Translations under genes and position numbers: made by a program
Part shown: piece by piece, positions 36,201 through 49,700 of the stretch
Position numbering within the stretch: the stretch's first letter is position 1
Layout: each line of letters begins with the position of its first letter
The notes under the pieces: generated by a model
Database searches by the model: none
The model's input: the letters and a program-made list of their open reading frames with translations, nothing else
What the model was told of the DNA's origin: nothing
Assembly (NCBI GenBank): GCA_947179485.1
Contig: OX359250.1
Span: 11,514,539-11,578,538, forward strand
DNA length: 64,000 nucleotides
Source: Allacma fusca
Taxonomy: Eukaryota; Arthropoda; Collembola; Symphypleona; Sminthuridae
Direction: 5' to 3'

Positions 36201-39200
36201 AAGCTTTTTTAACACCAAGTTAAACTTTCGTAAGTGCAAGCAAAGCTTTTTCAACTCCAAGTTAAACTTTTCTAACTGCAAGCTATACTTTCTTAACTGC
36301 AAGCTTAACTTTCCTAACTGCAAGCTAGACTTTCTTAACTGCAAGCTAAGCTGTTTTAACCCCAAGTTAAACTTTCCTAACTGCAAGCTAAACTTTCTTA
36401 ACTGCAAGCTAAACTTTCTTAACTGCAAGCTAAACTTTCTTAACTGCAAACTAAGCTTTTTTAACTCCAATTTAAACTTTCCGAACTGCAAGCATAATTT
36501 TCTTAACTGCAAGCATAATTTTCTTAACTGCAGGCTAAACTTTCTTAACTGCAAGCTAAACTTCCTTAACTGCAAGCTAAACTTTCTTAACTGCAAGCTT
36601 AACTTCCTCAACTGCATGCAAAGCTTTTTTAACCCTAAGTTAAACTTTCCTAACTGGAAGCAAAGCTTTTTTAACTCAAAGTTAAACTTTGCTAACTGCA
36701 AGCTAAGCTTTCTTAACTGCAAGCTTAACTTTCTTAGCTGCAAGCAAGTTTTCTGAACTGCAAGATAAACTTCCTTAACTGCATGCTAAATTTTCTGAAC
36801 TGCAAGCTAAACTGTGTTATCTGCAAGCTAAACTTTCCTAACTGCAAGCTAAACTTCTTTAACTGCAGGCTAAACTTCCTTAACTGCATGCTTAATTTTC
36901 TGAACTGCAAGCTAAACTTTCCTAACTGCAAGCTAAGCTTTTTTAACTCCAAGTTAAACTTTTCTAACTGCAAGCTAATTTTTCTTAACTGCAAGCATAA
37001 TTTTCTAAACTGCAAGCTAAACTTTCTTAACTGCAAGCATAATTTTCTAAACTGCAAGCTAAACTTTCTTAACTGCAAGCTAAGCTTTTTTAACCCCAAG
37101 TTAAACTTTCCTAACTGCAAGCTAAACTTTTTTAACTGCGAGCTAAATTTTGTTAACTGCAAACTAAGCTTTTTTAACTCCAAGTTAAACTTTCCTAACT
37201 GCAAGCTAAACTTTCTTTTATGCCAGCTAAACTTTCTGAACTGCAAGCAAAGCTTTTTTAACTCCAAGTTAAACTTTCCTTACTGCAAGCAAAGCTTTTT
37301 TAACTCCAAGTTAAACTTTCCTAACTGGTGGCTAAACCTTCTTAACTGCAAGCTAAACTTTCTTAGCTGCAAGCAAACTTTCTGAACTGCAAAATAAACT
37401 TCCTTAACTGCATGCTAAATTTTCTGAACTTCAAGCTAAACTGTGTTATCTGCAAGCTAATCTTTCTTAACTGCAAGCTAAACTTTCTTAACTGCAAGCT
37501 AAACTTTCATAACTGCTAGCTAAACTTTCTTAACTGTTAGCTAAACTTTCCTAACTGGAAGCTAACCTTCCTTAACTGCCTGCTAAATGTTTTGAAATGC
37601 AAGCTAAACTTTGGTAACTGCAAGCTAAACTTTCTTTTCTGCAAGCTGAACTTTCTTAACCGCAAGCTAAACTTTCCTAACTGCAAGCTAAACTTTCTTA
37701 ACTGCAAGCTAAATTTCCTTAACTGCAAACTAAGCTTTTTTAACTCCAAGTTAAACTTTCCTAACTGCAAGCTAAACTTTCTAATATGCGAACTAAACTT
37801 TCTTAACTGCAAGCAAAGCTTTTTTAACTCCAAGTTAAACTTTCGTAAGTGCAAGCAAAGCTTTTTCAACTCCAAATTAAACTTTTCTAACTGCAAGCTA
37901 TACTTTCTTAACTGCAAGCTATACTTTCTTAACTGCAAGCTATACTTTCTTAACTGCAAGCTTAACTTTCCTAACTGCAAACTAGACTTTCTTAACTGAA
38001 AGCTAAGCTTTTTTAACCCCAAGTTAAACTTTCCTAACTGCAAGCTAAACTTTCTTAACTGCAAGCAAAGCTTTTTTAACACCAAGTTAAACTTTCGTAA
38101 GTGCAAGCAAAGCTTTTTCAACTCCAAGTTAAACTTTTCTAACTGCAAGCTATACTTTCTTAACTGCAAGCTTAACTTTCCTAACTGCAAGCTAGACTTT
38201 CTTAACTGCAAGCTAAGCTTTTTTAACCCCAAGTTAAACTTTTTCAACTGCAAGCTAAACTTTCTTAACTGCAAGCTAAACTTTCTTAACTGCAAGCTAA
38301 ACTTTCTTAACTGCAAACTAAGCTTTTTTAACTCCAATTTAAACTTTCCGAACTGCAAGCATAATTTTCTTAACTGCAAGCATAATTTTCTTAACTGCAA
38401 GCATAATTTTCTTAACTGCAGGCTAAACTTTCTTAACTGCAAGCTAAACTTCCTTAACTGCAAGCTAAACTTTCTTAACTGCAAGCTTAACTTCCTCAAC
38501 TGCATGCAAAGCTTTTTTAACCCTAAGGTAAACTTTCCTAACTGGAAGCAAAGCTTTTTTAACTCAAAGTTAAACTTTGCTAACTGCAAGCTAAGCTTTC
38601 TTAACTGCAAGCTTAACTTTCTTAGCTGCAAGCAAGTTTTCTGAACTGCAAGATAATCTTCCTTAACTGCATGCTAAATTTTCTGAACTGCAAGCTAAAC
38701 TGTGTTATCTGCAAGCTAAACTTTCCTAACTGCAAGCTAAACTTCTTTAACTGCAGGCTAAACTTCCTTAACTGCATGCTTAATTTTCTGAACTGCAAGC
38801 TAAACTTTCCTAACTGCAAGCTAAGCTTTTTTAACTCCAAGTTAAACTTTTCTAACTGCAAGCTAATTTTTCTTAACTGCAAGCATAATTTTCTAAACTG
38901 CAAGCTAAACTTTCTTAACTGCAAGCTAAACTTTCTTAACTGCAAGCATAATTTTCTAAACTGCAAGCTTAACTTTCTTAACTGCAAGCTAAGCTTTTTT
39001 AACCCCAAGTTAAACTTTCCTAACTGCAAGCTAAACTTTTTCAACTGCGAGCTAAATTTTGTTAACTGCAATTTAAGCTTTTTTAACTCCAAGTTAAACT
39101 TTCCTAACTGCAAGCTAAACTTTCTTTTATGCCAGCTAAACTTTCTTAACTGCAAGCAAAGCTTTTTTAACTCCAAGTTAAACTTTCCTAACTGGTGGCT

Positions 39201-42200
39201 AAACCTTCTTAACTGCAAGCTAAACTTTCTTAGCTGCAAGCAAACTTTCTGAACTGCAAAATAAACTTCCTTAACTGCATGCTAAATTTTCTGAACTTCA
39301 AGCTAAACTGTGTTATCTGCAAGCTAATCTTTCTTAACTGCAAGCTAAACTTTCTTAACTGCAAGCTAAACTTTCTTAACTGCAAGCTAAACTTTCTTAA
39401 CTGCAAGCTAAACTTTCATAACTGCTAGCTAAACTTTTTTAACTGTTAGCTAAACTTTCCTAACTGGAAGCTAACCTCCCTTACTGCCTGCTAAATGTTT
39501 TGAAATGCAAGCTAAACTTTGGTAACTGCAAGCTAAACTTTCTTTTCTGCAAGCTGAACTTTCTTAACCGCAAGCTAAACTTTCCTAACTGCAAGCTAAA
39601 CTTTCTTAACTGCAAGCTAAATTTCCTTAACTGCAAACTAAGCTTTTTTAACTCCAAGTTAAACTTTCCTAACTGCAAGCTAAACTTTCTTATATGCGAA
39701 CTAAACTTTCTTAACTGCAAGCTAAGCTTTTTTAACCCCAAGTTAAACTTTCCTAACTGCAAGCTAAACTTTCTTAACTGCAAGCAAAGCTTTTTTAACA
39801 CCAAGTTAAACTTTCGTAAGTGCAAGCAAAGCTTTTTCAACTCCAAGTTAAACTTGTCTAACTGCAAGCTATACTTTCTTAACTGCAAGCTTAACTTTCC
39901 TAACTGCAAGCTAGACTTTCTTAACTGCAAGCTTAACTTTCCTAACTGCAAGCTAGACTTTCTTAACTGCAAGCTAAGCTTTTTTAACCCCAAGTTAAAC
40001 TTTTTCAACTGCAAGCTAAACTTTCTTAACTGCAAGCTAAACTTTCTTAACTGCAAGCTAAACTTTCTTAACTGCAAACTAAGCTTTTTTAACTCCAATT
40101 TAAACTTTCCGAACTGCAAGCATAATTTTCGTAACTGCAAGCATAATTTTCTTAACTGCAAGCATAATTTTCTTAACTGCAGGCTAAACTTTCTTAACTG
40201 CAAGCTAAACTTCCTTAACTGCAAGCTAAACTTTCTTAACTGCAAGCTTAACTTCCTCAACTGCATGCAAAGCTTTTTTAACCCTAAGGTAAACTTTCCT
40301 AACTGGAAGCAAAGCTTTTTTAACTCAAAGTTAAACTTTGCTAACTGCAAGCTAAGCTTTCTTAACTGCAAGCTTAACTTTCTTAGCTGCAAGCAAGTTT
40401 TCTGAACTGCAAGATAATCTTCCTTAACTGCATGCTAAATTTTCTGAACTGCAAGCTAAACTGTGTTATCTGCAAGCTAAACTTTCCTAACTGCAAGCTA
40501 AACTTCTTTAACTGCAGGCTAAACTTCCTTAACTGCATGCTTAATTTTCTGAACTGCAAGCTAAACTTTCCTAACTGCAAGCTAAGCTTTTTTAACTCCA
40601 AGTTAAACTTTTCTAACTGCAAGCTAATTTTTCTTAACTGCAAGCATAATTTTCTAAACTGCAAGCTAAACTTTCTTAACTGCAAGCTAAACTTTCTTAA
40701 CTGCAAGCATAATTTTCTAAACTGCAAGCTTAACTTTCTTAACTGCAAGCCAAGCTTTTTTAACCCCAAGTTAAACTTTCCTAACTGCAAGCTAAACTTT
40801 TTCAACTGCGAGCTAAATTTTGTTAACTGCAATTTAAGCTTTTTTAACTCCAAGTTAAACTTTCCTAACTGCAAGCTAAACTTTCTTTTATGCCAGCTAA
40901 ACTTTCTTAACTGCAAGCAAAGCTTTTTTAACTCCAAGTTAAACTTTCCTTACTGCAAGCAAAGCTTTTTTAACTCCAAGTTAAACTTTCCTAACTGGTG
41001 GCTAAACCTTCTTAACTGCAAGCTAAACTTTCTTAGCTGCAAGCAAACTTTCTGAACTGCAAAATAAACTTCCTTAACTGCATGCTAAATTTTCTGAACT
41101 TCAAGCTAAACTGTGTTATCTGCAAGCTAATCTTTCTTAACTGCAAGCTAAACTTTCTTAACTGCAAGCTAAACTTTCTTAACTGCAAGCTAAACTTTCT
41201 TAACTGCAAGCTAAACTTTCATAACTGCTAGCTAAACTTTTTTAACTGTTAGCTAAACTTTCCTAACTGGAAGCTAACCTCCCTTACTGCCTGCTAAATG
41301 TTTTGAAATGCAAGCTAAACTTTGGTAACTGCAAGCTAAACTTTCTTTTCTGCAAGCTGAACTTTCTTAACCGCAAGCTAAACTTTCCTAACTGCAAGCT
41401 AAACTTTCTTAACTGCAAGCTAAATTTCCTTAACTGCAAACTAAGCTTTTTTAACTCCAAGTTAAACTTTCCTAACTGCAAGCTAAACTTTCTTATATGC
41501 GAACTAAACTTTCTTAACTGCAAGCTAAGCTTTTTTAACCCCAAGTTAAACTTTCCTAACTGCTAGCTAAACTTTCTTAACTGCAAGCAAAGCTTTTTTA
41601 ACACCAAGTTAAACTTTCGTAAGTGCAAGCAAAGCTTTTTCAACTCCAAGTTAAACTTGTCTAACTGCAAGCTATACTTTCTTAACTGCAAGCTTAACTT
41701 TCCTAACTGCAAGCTAGACTTTCTTAACTGCAAGCTAAGCTTTTTTAACCCCAAGTTAAACTTTCCTAACTGCAAGCTAAACTTTCTTAACTGCAAGCTA
41801 AACTTTCTTAACTGCAAGCTAAACTTTCTTAACTGCAAACTAAGCTTTTTTAACTCCAATTTAAACTTTCCGAACTGCAAGCATAATTTTCTTAACTGCA
41901 AGCATAATTTTCTTAACTGCAGGCTAAACTTTCTTAACTGCAAGCTAAACTTCCTTAACTGCAAGCTAAACTTTCTTAACTGCAAGCTTAACTTCCTCAA
42001 CTGCATGCAAAGCTTTTTTAACCCTAAGTTAAACTTTCCTAACTGGAAGCAAAGCTTTTTTAACTCAAAGTTAAACTTTGCTAACTGCAAACTAAGCTTT
42101 CTTAGCTGCAAGCAAGTTTTCTGAACTGCAAGATAAACTTCCTTAACTGCATGCTAAATTTTCCGAACTGCAAGCTAAACTGTGTTATCTGCAAGCTAAA

Positions 42201-45200
42201 CTTTCCTAACTGCAAGCTAAACTTCTTTAACTGCAGGCTAAACTTCCTTAACTGCATGCTTAATTTTCTGAACTGCAAGCTAAACTTTCCTAACTGCAAG
42301 CTAAGCTTTTTTAACTCCAAGTTAAACTTTTCTAACTGCAAGCTAATTTTTCTTAACTGCAAGCATAATTTTCTAAACTGCAAGCTAAACTTTCTTAACT
42401 GCAAGCATAATTTTCTAAACTGCAAGCTAAACTTTCTTAACTGAGGGCTAAGCTTTTTTAACCCCAAGTTAAACTTTCCTAACTGCAAGCTAAACTTTTT
42501 TAACTGCGAGCTAAATTTTGTTAACTGCAAACTAAGCTTTTTTAACTCCAAGTTAAACTTTCCTAACTGCAAGCTAAACTTTCTTTTATGCCAGCTAAAC
42601 TTTCTTAACTGCAAGCAAAGCTTTTTTAACTCCAAGTTAAACTTTCCTAACTGCAACCAAAGCTTTTTTAACTCAAAGTTAAACTTTCCTAACTGCAAGC
42701 TAAGCTTTCGTAACTGCAAGCTTAACTTTCTTTGCTGCAAGCAAGTTTTCTGAACTGCAAGATAAACTTCCTTAACTGCATGCTAAATTTTCTGAACTGT
42801 TGGCTAACCTGTGTTATCTGCAAGTTAAACTTTCCTAACTGCAAGCTAAACTTCTTTAACTGCAGGCTAAACTTCCTTAACTGCAAGCTTAATTTTCTGA
42901 ACTGCAAGCTAAACTTTCCTAACTGCAAGCTAAGCTTTTTTAACTCCAAGTTAAACTTTTCTAACTGCAAGCTAATTTTTCTTAACTGCAAGCATAATTT
43001 TCTAAACTGCAAGCTAAACTTTCTTAACTGCAAGCATAATTTTCTAAACTGCAAGCTTAACTTTCTTAACTGCAAGCTAAGCTTTTTTAACCCCAAGTTA
43101 AACTTTCCTAACTGCAAGCTAAACTTTTTCAACTGCGAGCTAAATTTTGTTAACTGCAATTTAAGCTTTTTTAACTCCAAGTTAAACTTTCCTAACTGCA
43201 AGCTAAACTTTCTTTTATGCCAGCTAAACTTTCTTAACTGCAAGCAAAGCTTTTTTAACTCCAAGTTAAACTTTCCCTACTGCAAGCAAAGCTTTTTTAA
43301 CTCCAAGTTAAACTTTCCTAACTGGTGGCTAAACCTTCTTAACTGCAAGCTAAACTTTCTTAGCTGCAAGCAAACTTTCTGAACTGCAAAATAAACTTCC
43401 TTAACTGCATGCTAAATTTTCTGAACTTCAAGCTAAACTGTGTTATCTGCAAGCTAATCTTTCTTAACTGCAAGCTAAACTTTCTTAACTGCAAGCTAAA
43501 CTTTCTTAACTGCAAGCTAAACTTTCTTAACTGCAAGCTAAACTTTCATAACTGCTAGCTAAACTTTTTTAACTGTTAGCTAAACTTTCCTAACTGGAAG
43601 CTAACCTCCCTTACTGCCTGCTAAATGTTTTGAAATGCAAGCTAAACTTTGGTAACTGCAAGCTAAACTTTCTTTTCTGCAAGCTGAACTTTCTTAACCG
43701 CAAGCTAAACTTTCCTAACTGCAAGCTAAACTTTCTTAACTGCAAGCTAAATTTCCTTAACTGCAAACTAAGCTTTTTTAACTCCAAGTTAAACTTTCCT
43801 AACTGCAAGCTAAACTTTCTTATATGCGAACTAAACTTTCTTAACTGCAAGCAAAGCTTTTTTAACTCCAAGTTAAACTTTCGTAAGTGCAAGCAAAGCT
43901 TTTTCAACTCCAAATTAAACTTTTCTAACTGCAAGCTATACTTTCTTAACTGCAAGCTATACTTTCTTAACTGCAAGCTTAACTTTCCTTACTGCAAGCT
44001 AGACTTTCTTAACTGCAAGCTAAGCTTTTTTAACCCCAATTTAAACTTTCCTAACTGCAAGCTAAACTTTCTTAACTGCAAGCAAAGCTTTTTTAACACC
44101 AAGTTAAACTTTCGTAAGTGCAAGCAAAGCTTTTTCAACTCCAAGTTAAACTTGTCTAACTGCAAGCTATACTTTCTTAACTGCAAGCTTAACTTTCCTA
44201 ACTGCAAGCTAGACTTTCTTAACTGCAAGCTAAGCTTTTTTAACCCCAAGTTAAACTTTCCTAACTGCAAGCTAAACTTTCTTAACTGCAAGCTAAACTT
44301 TCTTAACTGCAAGCTAAACTTTCTTAACTGCAAACTAAGCTTTTTTAACTCCAATTTAAACTTTCCGAACTGCAAGCATAATTTTCTTAACTGCAAGCAT
44401 AATTTTCTTAACTGCAGGCTAAACTTTCTTAACTGCAAGCTAAACTTCCTTAACTGCAAGCTAAACTTTCTTAACTGCAAGCTTAACTTCCTCAACTGCA
44501 TGCAAAGCTTTTTTAACCCTAAGTTAAACTTTCCTAACTGGAAGCAAAGCTTTTTTAACTCAAAGTTAAACTTTGCTAACTGCAAGCTAAGCTTTCTTAG
44601 CTGCAAGCAAGTTTTCTGAACTGCAAGATAAACTTCCTTAACTGCATGCTAAATTTTCTGAACTGCAAGCTAAACTGTGTTATCTGCAAGCTAAACTTTC
44701 CTAACTGCAAGCTAAACTTCTTTAAGTGCAGGCTAAACTTCCTTAACTGCATGCTTAATTTTCTGAACTGCAAGCTAATCTTTCCTAACTGCAAGCTAAG
44801 CTTTTTTAACTCCAAGTTAAACTTTTCTAACTGCAAGCTAATTTTTCTTAACTGCAAGCATAATTTTCTAAACTGCAAGCTAAACTTTCTTAACTGCAAG
44901 CATAATTTTCTAAACTGCAAGCTAAACTTTCTTAACTGCAAGCTAAGCTTTTTTAACCCCAAGTTAAACTTTCCTAACTGCAAGCTAAACTTTTTTAACT
45001 GCGAGCTAAATTTTGTTAACTGCAAACTAAGCTTTTTTAACTCCAAGTTAAACTTTCCTAACTGCAAGCTAAACTTTCTTTTATGCCAGCTAAACTTTCT
45101 TAACTGCAAGCAAAGCTTTTTTAACTCCAAGTTAAACTTTCCTAACTGCAACCAAAGCTTTTTTAACTCCAAGTTAAACTTTCCTAACTGCAAGCAAAGC

Positions 45201-48200
45201 TTTTTTAACTCAAAGTTAAACTTTCCTAACTGCAAGCTAAGCTTTCGTAACTGCAAGCTTAACTTTCTTTGCTGCAAGCAAGTTTTCTAAACTGCAAGAT
45301 AAACTTCCTTAACTGCATGCTAAATTTTCTGAACTGCAAGCTAAACTGTGTTATCTGCAAGTTAAACTTTCCTAACTGCAAGCTAAACTTCTTTAACTGC
45401 AGGCTAAACTTCCTTAACTGCAAGCTTAATTTTCTGAACTGCAAGCTTAACTTTCCTAACTGCAAGCTAAGCTTTTTTAACTCCAAGTTAAACTTTCCTA
45501 ACTGCAAGCTAAACTTTCTTAACTGCAAGCTAAACTTTCCTAACTGCAAGCTAAACTTTCTTAACTGCAAGCTAAACTTCCTTAACTGCATGCTAAATTT
45601 TTTGAACTGCAAGCTAAACTTTCTTTACTGCAAGTTAACTTTCTTAACTGTAAGCTAAACATCCCTAACTGCAAGCTAAATTTTCTTAACTGCAAGCTAA
45701 GCTTTTTTAACTCCAAGTTAAACTTTCCTAACTGCAAGCTAAACTTTCTTAACTGCAAGCTAAATTTCCTTAACTGCAAACTAAGCTTTTTTAACTCCAA
45801 GTTAAACTTTCCTAACTGCAAGCTAAACTTTCTTATATGCGAACTAAACTTTCTTAACTGCAAGCAAAGCTTTTTTAACTCCAAGTTAAACTTTCGTAAG
45901 TGCAAGCAAAGCTTTTTCAACTCCAAATTAAACTTTTCTAACTGCAAGCTATACTTTCTTAACTGCAAGCTATACTTTCTTAACTGCAAGCTTAACTTTC
46001 CTAACTGCAAGCTAGACTTTCTTAACTGCAAGCAAAGCTTTTTTAACACCAAGTTACACTTTCGTAAGTGCAAGCAAAGCTTTTTCAACTCCAAGTTAAA
46101 CTTTTCTAACTGCAAGCTATACTTTCTTAACTGCAAGCTTAACTTTCCTAACTGCAAGCTAGACTTTCTTAACTGCAAGCTAAGCTTTTTTAACCCCAAG
46201 TTAAACTTTCCTAACTGCAAGCTAAACTTTCTTAACTGCAAGCTAAACTTTCTTAACTGCAAGCTAAACTTTCTTAACTGCAAACTAAGCTTTTTTAACT
46301 CCAATTTAAACTTTCCGAACTGCAAGCATAATTTTCTTAACTGCAAGCATAATTTTCTTAACTGCAGGCTAAACTTTCTTAACTGCAAGCTAAACTTCCT
46401 TAACTGCAAGCTAAACTTTCTTAACTGCAAGCTTAACTTCCTCAACTGCATGCAAAGCTTTTTTAACCCTAAGTTAAACTTTCCTAACTGGAAGCAAAGC
46501 TTTTTTAACTCAAAGTTAAACTTTGCTAACTGCAAGCTAAGCTTTCTTAACTGCAAGCTTAACTTTCTTAGCTGCAAGCAAGTTTTCTGAACTGCAAGAT
46601 AAACTTCCTTAACTGCATGCTAAATTTTCTGAACTGCAAGCTAAACTGTGTTATCTGCAAGCTAAACTTTCCTAACTGCAAGCTAAACTTCTTTAACTGC
46701 AGGCTAAACTTCCTTAACTGCATGCTTAATTTTCTGAACTGCAAGCTAAACTTTCCTAACTGCAAGCTAAGCTTTTTTAACTCCAAGTTAAACTTTTCTA
46801 ACTGCAAGCTAATTTTTCTTAACTGCAAGCATAATTTTCTAAACTGCAAGCTAAACTTTCTTAACTGCAAGCATAATTTTCTAAACTGCAAGCTAAACTT
46901 TCTTAACTGCAAGCTAAGCTTTTTTAACCCCAAATTAAACTTTCCTAACTGCAAGCTAAACTTTTTTAACTGCGAGCTAAATTTTGTTAACTGCAAACTA
47001 AGCTTTTTTAACTCCAAGTTAAACTTTCCTAACTGCAAGCTAAACTTTCTTTTATGCCAGCTAAACTTTCTTAACTGCAAGCAAAGCTTTTTTAACTCCA
47101 AGTTAAACTTTCCTTACTGCAAGCAAAGCTTTTTTAACTCCAAGTTAAACTTTCCTAACTGGTGGCTAAACCTTCTTAACTGCAAGCTAAACTTTCTTAG
47201 CTGCAAGCAAACTTTCTGAACTGCAAAATAAACTTCCTTAACTGCATGCTAAATTTTCTGAACTTCAAGCTAAACTATGTTATCTGCAAGCTAATCTTTC
47301 TTAACTGCAAGCTAAACTTTCTTAACTGCAAGCTAAACTTTCTTAACTGCAAGCTAAACTTTCATAACTGCTAGCTAAACTTTCTTAACTGTTAGCTAAA
47401 CTTTCCTAACTGGAAGCTAACCTCCCTTACTGCCTGCTAAATGTTTTGAAATGCAAGCTAAACTTTGGTAACTGCAAGCTAAACTTTCTTTTCTGCAAGC
47501 TAAACTTTCTTAACCGCAAGCTAAACTTTCCTAACTGCAAGCTAAACTTTCTTAACTGCAAGCTAAATTTCCTTAACTGCAAACTAAGCTTTTTTAACTC
47601 CAAGTTAAACTTTCCTAACTGCAAGCTAAACTTTCTTATATGCGAACTAAACTTTCTTAACTGCAAGCAAAGCTTTTTTAACTCCAAGTTAAACTTTCGT
47701 AAGTGCAAGCAAAGCTTTTTCAACTCCAAATTAAACTTTTCTAACTGCAAGCTATACTTTCTTAACTGCAAGCTTAACTTTCCTTACTGCAAGCTAGACT
47801 TTCTTAACTGCAAGCTAAGCTTTTTTAACCCCAAGTTAAACTTTCCTAACTGCAAGCTAAACTTTCTTAACTGCAAGCAAAGCTTTTTTAACACCGAGTT
47901 AAACTTTCGTAAGTGCAAGCAAAGCTTTTTCAACTCCAAGTTAAATTTGTCTAACTGCAAGCTATACTTTCTTAACTGCAAGCTTAACTTTCCTAACTGC
48001 AAGCTAGACTTTCTTAACTGCAAGCCAAACTTTTTTAACCCCAAGTTAAACTTTCCTAACTGCAAGCTAAACTTTCTTAACTGCAAGCTAAACTTTCTTA
48101 ACTGCAAGCTAAACTTTCTTAACTGCAAACTAAGCTTTTTTAACTCCAATTTAAACTTTCCGAACTGCAAGCATAATTTTCTTAACTGCAAGCATAATTT

Positions 48201-49700
48201 TCTTAACTGCAGGCTAAACTTTCTTAACTGCAAGCTAAACTTCCTTAACTGCAAGCTAAACTTTCTTAACTGCAAGCTTAACTTCCTCAACTGCATGCAA
48301 AGCTTTTTTAACCCTAAGTTAAACTTTCCTAACTGGAAGCAAAGCTTTTTTAACTCAAAGTTAAACTTTGCTAACTGCAAGCTAAGCTTTCTTAGCTGCA
48401 AGCAAGTTTTCTGAACTGCAAGATAAACTTCCTTAACTGCATGCTAAATTTTCTGAACTGCAAGCTAAACTGTGTTATCTGCAAGCTAAACTTTCCTAAC
48501 TGCAAGCTAAACTTCTTTAACTGCAGGCTAAACTTCCTTAACTGCATGCTTAATTTTCTGAAGTGCAAGCTAAACTTTCCTAACTGCAAGCTAAGCTTTT
48601 TTAACTCCAAGTTAAACTGTTCTAACTGCAAGCTAATTTTGCTTAACTGCAAGCATAATTTTCTAAACTGCAAGCTAAACTTTCTTAACTGCAAGCATAA
48701 TTTTCTAAACTGCAAGCTAAATTTTCTTAACTGCAAGCTAAGCTTTTTTAACCCCAAGTTAAACTTTCCTAACTGCAAGCTAAACTTTCTTAACTGCAAG
48801 CTAAACTTTCTTAACTGCAAGCTAAACTTTCTTAACTGCAAACTAAGCTTTTTTAACTCCAATTTAAACTTTCCGAACTGCAAGCATAATTTTCTTAACT
48901 GCAAGCATAATTTTCTTAACTGCAGGCTAAACTTTCTTAACTGCAAGCTAAACTTCCTTAACTGCAAGCTAAACTTTCTTAACTGCAAGCTTAACTTCCT
49001 CAACTGCATGCAAAGCTTTTTTAACCCTAAGTTAAATTTTCCTAACTGGAAGCAAAGCTTTTTTAACTCAATGTTAAACTTTGCTAACTGCAAGCTAAGC
49101 TTTCTTAACTGCAAGCTTAACTTTCTTAGCTGCAAGCAAGTTTTCTGAACTGCAAGATAAACTTCCTTAACTGCATGCAAAATTTTCTGAACTGCAAGCT
49201 AAACTGTGTTATCTGCAAGCTAAACTTTCCTAACTGCAAGCTAAACTTCTTTAACTGCAGGCTAAACTTCCTTAACTGCATGCTTAATTTTCTGAACTGC
49301 AAGCTAAACTTTCCTAACTGCAAGCTAAGCTTTTTTAACTCCAAGTTAAACTTTTCTAACTGCAAGCTAATTTTTCTTAACTGCAAGCATAATTTTCTAA
49401 ACTGCAAGCTAAAGTTTCTTAACTGCAAGCATAATTTTCTAAACTGCAAGCTAAACTTTCTTAACTGCAAGCTAAGCTTTTTTAACCCCAAGTTAAACTT
49501 TCCTAACTGCAAGCTAAACATTCTTTTATGCCAGCTAAACTTTCTTAACTGCAAGCAAAGCTTTTTTAACTCCAAGTTAAACTTTCCTTACTGCAAGCAA
49601 AGCTTTTTTAACTCCAAGTTAAACTTTCCTAACTGGTGGCTAAACCTTCTTAACTGCAAGCTAAACTTTCTTAGCTGCAAGCAAACTTTCTGAACATCAA
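33251..49700 (+). repeat. Satellite domain 6: 0.6-2.1 kb higher-order repeats
   Basis: The anchor block (20-bp monomer GCAAGCAAGTTTTCTG, then AAGATAAAC, then AACTGTGTTATCTG) recurs near 33260, 34666, 36743, 38631, 40392, 42111, 42742, 44606, 45277, 46576, 48400 and 49135. A second 20-bp marker (GCAAGCAAACTTTCTG then AAAATAAAC) follows at about 35297, 37374, 39239, 41043, 43369, 47206 and 49680. The 34706-35308, 36783-37385 and 46617-47219 copies are almost identical. A monomer with GCTAGC followed by one with TTAGCTAA recurs in most copies. Confidence 0.86.
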
